Below, one piece after another: positions 1 to 8,804 of a DNA stretch of 14,822 nucleotides; position 1 is the first letter of the stretch, and each line of letters starts with the position of its first letter. The notes under the pieces are model-generated. The model did no database searches. It saw only the letters and a list, made by a program, of their open reading frames with translations, and had not been told where the DNA came from. Source of the DNA: Trachelipus rathkii (Eukaryota; Arthropoda; Malacostraca; Isopoda; Trachelipodidae); the NCBI GenBank assembly GCA_015478945.1, contig JABUQX010042102.1, positions 32,501 through 47,322 of the forward strand. Reading direction: 5' to 3'. A program made the translations under genes and the position numbers.

Positions 1-3
1 CAA

Positions 4-119
4 AAATGTTCCTGTAGTAAATATATCACCCACCAAACAGGAACCACAACGCACTCTTCCCGTCCACACTCGGGTGTAGGGTCAAACAAAGCACCACACT
101 ATTCACTACAGGAACATTT
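4..119. repeat. 15-bp perfect inverted repeat (foldback, 116 bp span)
   Basis: Positions 4-18 read aaatgttcctgtagt and positions 105-119 read actacaggaacattt, an exact reverse complement. The 86-base loop holds a smaller acac/gtgt stem around 66-78 and another caggaac copy near 41. The size and arms would suit a small foldback or MITE-like element, but no target-site duplication can be checked because the left arm lies at the window edge. It could also be the 5' leader of the SINE that follows. The inverted repeat is certain; its identity is not. Confidence 0.7.
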
Positions 120-136
120 CTCGCGTTCTTCTTTTA

Positions 137-205
137 GTCCATCGTGGCGTAGTCGTCAAACACTTTACCGTCATCTGCTAGGCCAGTTCAATCCCAGACA
201 GATGA
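137..205 (+). mobile_element. tRNA-derived SINE head (A-box and B-box)
   Basis: Positions 145-156 (tggcgtagtcgt) fit the pol III A-box consensus TRGCNNAGYNGG almost fully, and 185-195 (agttcaatccc) is a B-box close to GGTTCGANTCC. The two boxes are about 40 bases apart, as in a tRNA. There is no convincing acceptor-stem pairing, so this is a SINE head rather than a working tRNA gene. The following stretch (206-400) is AT/CA-rich with one small open frame at 202-393 that resembles nothing I know. It may be SINE body or the decayed 5' part of LINE A. Confidence 0.6.
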
Positions 206-399
206 ATTACTTAAGTTATTTTATCAATACCTATCACACTGCGGAGCGAACTACAACAATATATACACCAGCTAGAATACTGGTTAACAACAAACAGAAT
301 GATGGCATCACCTCAAATAAATTCTCGCAATCAATGCGTAATGTATATCTGACCTTACTCGCCAACAGAAGAAATCAAACATTCACCCAGTAGATTTTC

Positions 400-1250
400 T
401 ATCAAACCCTAGACTCCCTTCTCAATAAACAACCTAGACCTAACCTTTGATATACACATGACATTCGTCCCCACATTAACAATATTACTTCCAGAGCCAC
501 ACATAAATTAAACATGCTGAAAGCATTAACTGAAACATAAAGAGACCCCTCTCCATAGTATACAGACAATACTACATCCTTTTTAAACTTTTAAATCATA
601 GATTAGTCCTTATTATTTATAAAAATTTTTCCCAAAAACCTTCTGTGCAACAATATCACAACACCAGTATTCAAAACTTAGAAACCGTACAATATAAAGC
701 TTTCAGAATAATAACAGGCTGCCTTACTACTTCATCCATCCAATATCTACTAATAGAAAAAAAATTCTCCCTATAAAAAGCCCATCTTGACATGAAGACA
801 GACATAACATCTGTGTCTAATTTATTAGGAAAATCACTTCATCAATAATAGACCATCTCAATAGACCTCCCCCAGCACCTAGAAGGAAAAACTAATATCA
901 TCACCACATTATATTATTTTAACATATACAACACGCTTTTCCCTTCCGCTCCAGATACCACAATAATCAAAGACATTCATACTAAATTAACCCAAAGGAC
1001 TATTTCGCATAGATCCAATAAATACAATTAATACCACCTTAAACTCATCAAGGCTCCACTTGTAGCTATTCCTCCCATCATGACACTAGAACCAACTTGG
1101 CACAGGCAAAGCACCGCAGCACTCAGATTAATTACCACTCCTCCTATCATACAATCACATTCCAAGCTCCCGCTCCCTCACCGAACTCATCTCGATCTCA
1201 CATCGTTGCTTATATATATTCATCCCTAGTTTCAGACGCTCATTACTATC
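400..1250 (+). mobile_element. LINE A: decayed jockey/I-like retrotransposon, C-terminal part of the RT ORF
   Basis: This is the 5'-truncated remnant of a non-LTR retrotransposon ORF2; only the part after the catalytic RT core is left. Pieces come through in several frames. Around 430-470 is LDLTFDIHMTF, matching the usual LGVTLDxHxTF. Around 472-530 is ITSRATHKLNMLKALTET, matching the xATKRLNVLKALAGT block. At 651-773 is one clear run containing IQNLETVQYKAFRIITGC and then IQYLLIEKKFSL; it stops at 774 (taa) and continues KAHLDM. Around 940-1010 is DIHTKLTQRTISHRSNK, and at 1090-1130 TNLAQ followed by a decayed version of the TLAQLRSGH block. The order is the family order. Frameshifts and stops make it non-functional. 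The clade (jockey versus I/R1-like) is inferred from memory of these motifs. The 3' end is unclear and could reach about 1440. Confidence 0.8.
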
Positions 1251-2560
1251 CACTCACTAATTATAATCACGTTATACATAATATAACTTATAACATAATC
1301 GCGAACATCCCTCATCTATCATTTTTTCTAAAGCATTTCCCTCCTACACCATAGAAAAATACTCGCAACAGAATCTATAGCCTCAAACATTTCTTTCATG
1401 CATATGACATCCAATGATCTCTCTGACCACGGACATCAGACGAACAGCTCTCTTTTCCTACCACTACCACTATGCAACAGTACTCCACTGATTCTAAGCC
1501 CAACCACAATCACCACACAAGTCCTCCACCTTCTCCGCTGCAACTTCTATGCCGCCTAATATCTTGGATCGTCTCCCAATTCAGCTTTCCACTCTACCTA
1601 CTACGGTAACTATGAACCGATGGCCACTCCCGTTTCTACCCTAACTAATACATCCTAAACACACAAGCCACGTTCACTATAGAAAAATTACATCATCGAG
1701 ACTACATTAATATTCATCACTCAATACCTAAACAATAAGTAATTTCAGAACAAATTCTACCTCCTTCTTCAAACTAATACTCCATACTACCTCGTTCCTC
1801 GAGTCACCTACTATACCCCCTATTATCTATCAAATTCTTATCCACAATCTTTAAAAGAATCATATAATCCTCCCTACCACCACACTCATCTAATCTTTAA
1901 ATCAGATACCTAAGTCATAACCTAGACACAAATTCTATACCCTCCCATTAACAATACACGCATCATATATACTAACTAAACATCCTAAACCAACTCTTGT
2001 CTGATATTAATATACTCAACCCTAACCAACCCAACCTCAGACTCATAACGCCACATTAATAAATATATACATTAACTTTAAACTCCTCGAAAAAATATAA
2101 TACTATTATAAGATTACCTAGCTCCCTCTTTCCAAACCACATAATCACACTCCCCCCTCCAATAACCAAATGTGATACACAACTAACCTACCACATACTA
2201 TGGTCAATCTCTCAATACACTACCTCTCTAATCCACTTAACCCAACTACGTTAATATACATTCTCATAACATTATAGACCACCAACTATTAATCATTCAC
2301 ACACTAAATTCATTAAGATACAATGTCACCTCTAATTAACATAATCCTACTAGTGACCAATACATAACAACCCCTCCACCCCCCGTTATTACTAATGCGA
2401 GGGTTGTTACAACCAATTTCTACCTACCGCAAACAATCCCATTCACCTTTCATCTCATCTACATACGCACATCTATCTTAATAGACTAACTATCTCTAAC
2501 TTACCCCATGACCCTAACTATCTTCTCTATACATATCATTGACGATATCACATTCTAGTT
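1250..2560. other. Unassigned G-poor intergenic or decayed repeat sequence
   Basis: About 1.3 kb rich in A, C and T and nearly devoid of G runs on the plus strand. No ORF of interest, no RNA gene and no tandem array is visible. I compared it by eye on both strands with the landmarks of LINEs A-D (YADD, MDLEKAYDR, QGSVLSP, ALRIITGC and the C/D 3' UTR words) and found no convincing match. The strong strand bias resembles that of the LINE remnants here, so an older, more decayed element is the likely content, but this is inference. A small dyad, ggttgt-t-acaacc, sits at 2402-2414. Confidence 0.4.
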
Positions 2561-4535
2561 GACAGCCAACACGTATTATCATAATGCCTGACAAGGAGCT
2601 TTATAAGTGAGGAAATATATAACACGCAGATAAACACAGAATGAATAAGTAAGAGAAGATCCACATAACAGAGTGGCAGGAAAAAGGATCACCGCATGAA
2701 ATTTAGTCTGAGTTAATATCAACACAAAAACTCAGTGCCGACACAAGCACCCCATTGTACGAAGGGTGTAAAGTAGTGGCACGCAGTGGAAAGTCCCTCC
2801 TGAGACTTGCCACCAGCGTACCTTATAGAAAAAGGAATAAGCACAACATCGCGCCGCAAAAGAAGGGTCAATGAAACTAGGAAAGTACAGGACAGCTAAA
2901 TAATCTTTTGCCTTTGAATCGAACCTATCCAAAGCGGTGAAACCTTGAGCCATCCCCCAATTATGAAGCATACTCCATAAAGAACTATGAGACCCTTGTA
3001 TAACTGGAGTAACTTTAAGAGAAAAAAAGTCTCGCAGTCTAAACAGAACTTCCCATTCCTTATGGCCGCCCTAGCAAACCGTTGTGATGTGGGTCTCCAA
3101 GACACTTTTTTGTTTATAAGGCCAAGGATGTTTATATTTCAACAGGAGAGACGAAGAAACCGTCGAAAGAGATAGAAAGTTAGAAGGTGACTAAGAGGAA
3201 TTGTAGAAGTTGGGTTTTTTAAAGAATTAAATTCACAAGGTTAGACGAACTCCCCAATCCGGAAATTCTATCCAGAATCAGCGAGAATAGAATCGAAAGA
3301 TTAAGACGAGAGCAATTCTAGATGTAAAAGGAGCAGAATTGAAGATGAGTTGAAAATGAAGGGTCGTAGTGATCGCATAAAGTGAAGAGTTTAGATTGCA
3401 ACAGAAGATCATAAGAAACAAGAATAAGTAGAATAAAGACAGAACCCGAAGGAACACCCACTACTGATAGGAAAGAAAAGCCCCCATCAACAACAGCCGA
3501 ATATTGAGCGATTTGAAAGAAAGCTAGACGAAAAGTAAGCAAAAAAAAAGGAGGAAATCCAAAGGAGGGGAGCTTAGAGACAGTGACGCGTGCCATACCT
3601 GTCAAATGCTTTGGATATGTCAACGCCACCACGCAAGTCTCCACCGTAATATCCTGAAGGCGGAAAAACCATAATCCCTTAATAGAAGTATATCACCAGT
3701 AGACCTGGCGATTGTAAAGAAGGGAATGAGATACCATTTCCAGATGGTCTAAGAAATAGAGTTGAGAAGGTTTCAAAAAGATCTTATTAGAATAACAATA
3801 ATGCTTAGGCGATATTAGAAGGATCAGAGAGCTTCCTTTTTTCGGATCAGTTGAACATATGCACTCTTCCAACACTGAGGAAATGCTAGTATTGAAGGAA
3901 AAGAGAATATAGATTGAACGAGATGCGGGATCAGCACGGAAAGCACACTCCCTCAAAAACTCGGGAAGAGAATTGCCATCCTGCCACCCGCCTTCCTAAC
4001 ACTCATAGATTTCAGGAGCCCCATGACACCCAATCGACAATGTAACTTAAGCAAAGGATTAGGACACCGAAGAGAAGAGGAGAAAAATGCCAGAATCAAT
4101 CCAGGTTGAGTTGGAGGGGGAAAATAGAGCTGAAAGGAGATTGGCCTTTTAGTTGGAGATTTAGCAAACAAGAATGCTTTACCTGATGAAGAGGAGAAAG
4201 GTAATTTACAGAAGTGTTGGAGATGTTTGCAAGAGTCAGAAAACTTTGCAGTAGGGAACAAGAGTTAGCGGCACTTTCGTTTAATGAAAGCCCGCTTTGC
4301 TCGTCGAAGAGTATCCCTGAAACATTTTCTAGCTAATGAAAATTTGCGAGAGTATATAGAGAACAAAATTTTCCACCCCCGATACGCACTGTCCTAAGCC
4401 TGAATTGGCCAAGAAACAGTATGATCGAACCCATGATATGAAGAGAAAGATTTAGTCAAAAAGAATGAACCTTGCTCATCCCATCAAACCATTACAGCTC
4501 CCACCTTGTCGGCAGAAGCCGAAGCTTCACCAGAC
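2560..4535 (-). mobile_element. LINE B: jockey/CR1-like retrotransposon, nearly complete RT domain, dead
   Basis: Read on the minus strand, the ORF2 reverse transcriptase and C-terminal part appear in family order. About 4350-4270 gives FHLARKCFRDTLRRAKRAFIKRK in pieces (pre-RT linker). About 4050-3960 matches the VLxSLDVSKAxGPDGIP block. At 3848-3828 is DPKKGSS, matching IPKKGDRSDPxNYRPI. At 3644-3600 is ETCVVAL plus a ruined DISKAFDRVWHR. About 3575-3545 is SKLPSFGFPP, intact. At 3458-3438 is GVPSGSV, for GVPQGSV. At 3379-3365 is Y-A-I-T-T where YADDT belongs, so both catalytic Asp residues are lost. Past the RT, LLQLYKGL (around 3000) and RRDV (near 2850) match the LYKGLVRPCMEYxSHVWGG and LSHRRxVASL blocks. 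The last readable part, FFPATLLCG, lies near 2665. The endonuclease domain is missing, so the copy is 5'-truncated at about 4535, where LINE C begins head to head. Many frameshifts. Confidence 0.88.
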
Positions 4536-4539
4536 GAGG

Positions 4540-5855
4540 GAGAAGAAGAATAATTGTATTTAGGTTTAGAAATTTTGCAACAAGTCGATATGATAGGATT
4601 AATAGTAATGTTCTATGGCAGGTGTTATGATTATGGTGTTGGTGTAGCTTTCTGAATAATCAATGTATGATACGATATGTGAAAGCGTGTGTAAGAATAA
4701 ATTGTCAATTGGTATTGGTTTAGGATTAATAGCCGAGTAAGAAAAATTTGTTATGTCTCTTGGTTATTTCAATTGTATATGGATGGGTTATGAAAAAGAA
4801 TCGAGGTGGGAGATGCAGAATGGTGTGTAGAATGGTGAGAATGAATATGAGGTGGGTGCCCTACTATTATATGCGGATGATTTGGTTCTCTGTGGCGAAT
4901 CTGAAAGATTTTTGAGAGGATTGGAGAGAGATTTGCAGGTGTGTAAAAGGAGAGGCTGAAGTAAAACGTGATAAACTAAGTCTATGGTGAGGACAGTCCT
5001 CAGTGTGTAATTATGTTAGATGGTGAGCAGCTGAACAAGTGTCTGAGTTTAAATAATTAGGATAGATGTTGGATGAGACAGATGATAGAGAGAGTTATAG
5101 GAAAGTTGTGATGGCAGGAAGGTTGCTGGCACAATTAAATCCTTGATCGTAAAGACTAAGTGCATTGAGTGTGCTAGGGTCTTACGATGAGGGTATTTGT
5201 TACCTGTTTATGTATAGGAGTGAGACTATGGTCTGGAATAAAAGTATAGATCTAAAGTTCAAGTTCAGATGGACAATCGTCTAGGTGTGCTAGGGTGAGA
5301 AGAGATGGATTAAATGAGGAATGATACTATTAGAGAAGATGTTGTGTAAGAAAGGTGGTAAATAGAGAATAAATGCCAAAGTATGTTGAATGTTTGTTCA
5401 TAATGAAAGGCAAACTAGTTCTTGGGTATTGTATGTGCGTCTGATGAACATATCGCGTTGTTAAGCGATGTATATGCAAGTGTGTGGAACCGACCGTGGA
5501 ACAAAAAGAAAAGTTATTGAGTCAGTAAACGAATGTTTTGAAGGAAAGAAATGATTTGTAGCAGAAGAAAGTGTATAAACAGGAGTGAAGCGGGGATTGT
5601 GAGGGATATGGGTGTGGCCCACCTGGCCAATGAACCCTACATTGACGATCTACCATAGTGAGGTCCATCGCTGGTCCCATGAAGCTTTAGTGTGGATTTT
5701 CTGACTGCGATGAGTTCTCACTAATTTATATAAAGGGGGCGGCTTTCTTTTCGGCTTATGTCATATTCTTCTACCTTCTTTTCTTCCGACTCATTAACCA
5801 CTCCCATTCTTGGGAAAATAGAAGAAGATTAAAGAAGAAAAAGAATAATGACTCC
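4540..5855 (+). mobile_element. LINE C: 5'-truncated retrotransposon of the YADDLVLCGES type, with 3' UTR
   Basis: A non-LTR reverse transcriptase in sense orientation, decayed. It opens near 4550 with LYLGL (family KQLYLGFMDLEKAYDR). YDRINSNVLWQVL is at 4588-4626 and YVKACVRI follows around 4675-4700. LYMDG lies near 4775-4790. An uninterrupted 29-residue run begins YADDLVLCGESER at 4870 and ends at a tga at 4957. Later blocks include VSEFK (about 5040), KVVMAGRLLA-like words (5100-5125), SETMVWN (5220-5240) and MDNRLGVLG (5265-5295), close to the family's MDNLRGLLGIRRMDR. The catalytic YADD is intact, but stops elsewhere rule out a working protein. The 3' part from about 5570 to 5855 is non-coding and aligns with the 3' end of LINE D: the blocks around gtgcataaacaggagtg, the ttttctgactg word, and a stretch near 5745-5770 ending in gtcatatt. 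The missing 5' portion includes the start of the RT and the endonuclease. Clade assignment (RTE-like or jockey-like) is left open. Confidence 0.87.
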
Positions 5856-5899
5856 CAGGCAGTAATTGTTACCCCACAAGAATATTTCAGCTTAATATT

Positions 5900-5905
5900 T
5901 TTAAT
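5900..5905 (-). promoter_or_regulatory. Possible poly(A) signal (ATTAAA) downstream of the minus-strand exon
   Basis: On the minus strand ATTAAA occurs about 60 bases after the taa stop at 5966-5968, in AT-rich sequence. ATTAAA is the commonest variant of the AATAAA signal. In sequence this AT-rich it could occur by chance, and no downstream GT-rich element is clear. Confidence 0.25.
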
Positions 5906-5965
5906 CATGCTAAAAATTTTATATATAATGAATTATACTGAACAAATTCTATTCAATTATTATTA

Positions 5966-6216
5966 TTATAATTGTAAAAATTGCTTGATATTGTAGCCTA
6001 CTACTTTACCTTTTTTAAATAATAGTATTCCAGGAGCAAAAGTAATATGTTCTTCTGTATATTTAATTCCCGAAGATAGAAAGCTGTGTTTCTTAAATGT
6101 GTTTCTGAGCAGTTTAACAAATTTTTCTGATATAGTAATGCTTTTCGAAATCTCTCATCTTCTTCAATTTCAAATATCTCACAGAGCATGTCAATAACTT
6201 CATCGTCCAAGCAACC
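5966..6216 (-). CDS. Terminal exon of an unidentified host protein gene, with a one-base frameshift
   Basis: The minus strand shows a splice acceptor (ctacag, 6222-6217) followed at once by an open, phase-0 reading frame: GCLDDEVIDMLCEIFE, then IEEDERFRK. After the A4 run at 6142-6145 the frame that makes sense moves by one base. It reads SITISEKFVKLLRNTFKKHS, LSSGIKYTEEHITFAPG, then ILLFKKGKVVGYNIKQFLQL, and a taa at 5966-5968. The exon is 251 bases, one short of 84 codons, so one lost base in the A run accounts for the shift. The composition is lysine- and acid-rich, balanced and helix-like, unlike the LINE wrecks on either side. Without the shift the first frame runs on to 6001 with an implausible leucine/tyrosine-rich end. 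I do not recognise the protein. The KS-x3-EKFVKLL pattern faintly recalls the C-terminal helical repeat of FANCE, but this is weak and from memory. Upstream exons would lie at higher coordinates; I find none in the window. It could instead be a pseudogene fragment. Confidence 0.55.
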
Positions 6217-6240
6217 CTGTAGAGTAAAAATAAATATGCA
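6217..6240 (-). promoter_or_regulatory. 3' splice site (acceptor) of the minus-strand exon
   Basis: On the minus strand the sequence runs tatttatttttactctacag immediately before the open frame. This is a T-rich tract with a YAG ending, and the frame is open from the first exon base. A matching donor is not visible nearby, so the intron must be long; LINE D and the AT microsatellite would lie inside it. Confidence 0.6.
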
Positions 6241-6286
6241 ATGCTTCTTTACTTATGGAATAATAATTTTAAACAACATTAAAGAA

Positions 6287-6440
6287 TTATATATAAATAT
6301 TAGTATATATATAATATATTATATATATAATATAAAATATATATATATATATAATGATATATTATATATATATATATATATATTATATAACTATAAGTAT
6401 AATATATATATATATAATATATTAAACTGGAATATATATA
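6287..6440. repeat. AT dinucleotide microsatellite, interrupted
   Basis: About 150 bases of (TA)n with scattered interruptions, the longest uninterrupted runs being about 20-25 bases (near 6335-6352 and 6362-6383). It directly abuts the 3' end of LINE D, whose last recognisable bases on the minus strand are ggatgatatatatatt. A 105-residue open frame through it (6188-6505, plus strand) is just Tyr/Ile translation of the repeat and is not a gene. Confidence 0.9.
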
Positions 6441-8070
6441 TCATCCAACTTCTCTCCCCAAAATGGGAAAAAGTTGCGCAAGATGCAAAGGAAACAGAAA
6501 AATAGTAGATAATATGACACAAGTTGAAAAGAAAATCCAGCCTACCACCCCCTCTTACCTATTAGTGAAACCATTCAGTCAGAAAATAAACCCATGCTTC
6601 TGGACCGTGACAGACCCTCACTATGAACCTCCATCAATGTGATTATCCCACATCAAAGACATACACACAAGTACCCCTCACAAACCCCTATCCACTCCTG
6701 TTTATGCACCTTTCTTCTCTCTTCTCCAAACTCACATTTTTCTCCTCTAGGAATCCTTTACTACCTCAATCCACTTTTTCTATGGCTCCCAGCCAGTCGA
6801 TACCAGCACACTCATAACAATATCCGCTAACCAAACTGACTATCATCCATCCTTTCACATGACCAAACGATCTTTAACGTACTTTCATATATTCTCGTCA
6901 TATTTACCCCTTTCTTCACACCAGAGAACTCTCTAATACGTTATTCCTCATTTATCAATTCTTCTCACACCTAAACACTCCCCTAAGATTCATCTGAACA
7001 CATGAAACTTTAGATCTACCTCTTATATCCAGACCATAGTCTCACACTGTACATAACACAGTAACACATACTACCTCAGTACACCCTAACTCCTCTCTAT
7101 CCTAGATCCTCATGCTGAATCAGGACTAGTCCTTTACATTCCCATTGTTTAATTGCACAGCCATCTTCCTGCCATCACAAACTTTCCACTCACCTGCATA
7201 TCCCTTCCTTTTCACCAACTAATCCTAATAATAAACTTCAGACATTTCCAGGCAGCTCACCATTACCAACAAATTTACATCAGACTGTCTCTCACAAACA
7301 TAACTTACTTCATATCTATGGGGTTTATTCAAAAATCACTCCTTTACAACCTGGCAAATCTCTCTACAATTACCTCTCAGAACGTCTCTTCATTCGGCCA
7401 CAAAAAACCAATCATCATAAAATAATATGTTCAATTCCACCTCTCTTCCATTCTCCATCATTCTACACACCATTTCCTGTCACCCCTCTAATTCGTTTCA
7501 TAACCCCATCCAATACAAATATTATAACCGAAACATAACAAACCCTGGCTTCACCATTAATAATAAACAATCATTTGACTCATTTATTCATTCACACCAT
7601 CACAAACCTTCTACATACTTTATTCATTCAAAGTCCCACCACCAACACCACTATATCACTAACACCTGCTGGGTACTTCTATTAATCCTATCAACTCATT
7701 TTTGCAAATCATAAACCTAAATACAATTATCTCTCATCCCTCATCTTCAATCATTTGGTTTTCATTAAATATCGCACACATCCCATCTGCCCACTTCTAA
7801 ACGCACTTTTCTTCACAATCATCCTTTCACTCGAACGCACTCTTTCGACCAAAATACCATACATATCTTCCCTACAACACTCAAAACTAATAATCCCCTA
7901 TAATTCTAAGTTACCCTTATTCCCCTACCCTTATAAAATGTGTACTATTTACAGCTTCCCCTCCCTAAACGCTTTGTACACAACTTTTCCAAATCCAATC
8001 ATCACCACTCCCGATTCCCTTATCATTCACAATCATGCTATACCCGAAACCATCTTCAACTATGCTCACT
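6432..8070 (-). mobile_element. LINE D: second copy of the LINE C family, inverted, longer at the 5' side
   Basis: Read on the minus strand this is the same element as LINE C and extends further upstream. From 5' to 3': around 7940-7895 FYKGRGIRVT then NYRGLL (family YKGKGDxxxxxNYRGISLLSVVGK); around 7885-7850 LSVVGKI; around 7800 an FRSGR-like block; around 7705 the LYLGL block; around 7650-7600 the same words as in C for RxNRxxxQVL and the GVG region; at 7416-7411 the Asp pair of FYDD (family LLYADD); around 7185-7170 the same gtgatggcaggaag word as C; around 7040-7020 SETMVW-like words; around 6955 GVRRIDK. The 3' UTR words gtgcataaacaggagtg (about 6710-6690) and ttttctgactg (near 6580) repeat those in C. 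Numerous stops make it non-functional. The plus-strand ORFs at 7153-8305 are antisense shadows. Homology beyond about 7945 toward 8070 is weaker. Confidence 0.87.
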
Positions 8071-8305
8071 CTACTCAGACCTCCCCTACAAACCGACCCA
8101 AAAAACACGTCCTCATGTCACATCAAACCCACACACGCACACACCCGCAGTGACAATGTCAGAGGAAAGCCCTTCCACACTCCCCCCACAGCACCACAGA
8201 ACAACACCTAGTCAGAACCTCTACGCAGCTAAACCCCAGGGAGCTCCTCCAGAAACCGACATACCCCACATACACTTCCAAACTGCAAACCCGTGCCACC
8301 ATTGA
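8070..8305. other. Unassigned, relatively GC-rich tail next to LINE D
   Basis: About 235 bases richer in G and C than anything around it, with CA/AC runs at 8128-8150 (acacacgcacacacccgcag). It may be the 5' region of LINE D before the RT domain, since it continues the same strand bias (G-rich on the minus strand), but I recognise no endonuclease motif. It ends sharply at about 8305, where the satellite begins. Confidence 0.35.
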
Positions 8306-8787
8306 AGCATCTATGAAATATGATTTTAGTTATAGCTAGAAAACCTATATATAGTTGATGAATTTCATCTTAACAAAACGTCAATTTTAAGAGCTACCTA
8401 AAAACCTACTAATTTAAATTCAACTTTTTATGCACTTTTCGCAAATATATAGCATTCAATTGAAACACTATTATTCATAATCGCAAAGATATCCGCATAT
8501 ATAACTCAATCTTTAAGATCTTACCAAATATGGAATAATTTCAAATGTTTGAAATTTATGAAAAAAACGCTACTTTTAAGAGTTCTAACTTGTTAATGAA
8601 AAAACTCAATTTTAAGGAAAAACCGTAATTTTTATAGAAGGTTAAAATTGTTTTATTATTAAAAACAGGTTTCACACTAAATGAAAATAATTAGGTATAT
8701 ATATAAAAAAACAAATATTGAGATTGAAATTCATTTAAAAACGTCAATATTAGAGAACTATTAAACAATTTAATAGAATTGCGTTTC

Positions 8788-8804
8788 GGCATGATGAGCA
8801 TGCC
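8788..8804. repeat. Unit-specific GC-rich hairpin inside the satellite
   Basis: ggcatg-atgag-catgcc has 6-bp perfect arms. It sits in the position where other units carry the ttgaaattgcatttcaa dyad, as if a short insertion had opened that dyad in this one unit. No other unit has it. Confidence 0.6.

Noticed and set aside
141..205. Functional tRNA gene
   Set aside because: The A- and B-boxes are present, but no acceptor stem or convincing anticodon arm can be paired.
1097..1354. 85-residue plus-strand ORF as a standalone gene
   Set aside because: Its first part falls at the expected place of the TLAQLRSGH block of LINE A, and its start Met is internal to the element.
2732..3175. Separate small genes on both strands
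   Set aside because: The minus-strand frames are frame-shifted pieces of the C-terminal part of LINE B, and the plus-strand one is its shadow.
5966..6060. Thioredoxin-like reading of the ILLFKKGKVV stretch
   Set aside because: Only one beta-strand-like word fits; there is no CxxC motif and no cis-proline context, so no thioredoxin call is made.
6001..6210. Minus-strand ORF read without a frameshift, with an mTERF-like or leucine-rich end
   Set aside because: The second half becomes leucine/tyrosine-rich and implausible, while a one-base shift gives a balanced protein continuing to a stop at 5966. The mTERF resemblance is superficial.
6188..6505. 105-residue plus-strand ORF
   Set aside because: It is translation of the AT microsatellite (Tyr/Ile repeats) and runs antisense to the exon.
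7153..8305. Four plus-strand ORFs of 90-132 residues rich in His, Pro, Ser and Thr
   Set aside because: They are antisense shadows of LINE D, whose minus strand carries the recognisable RT order and 3' UTR.
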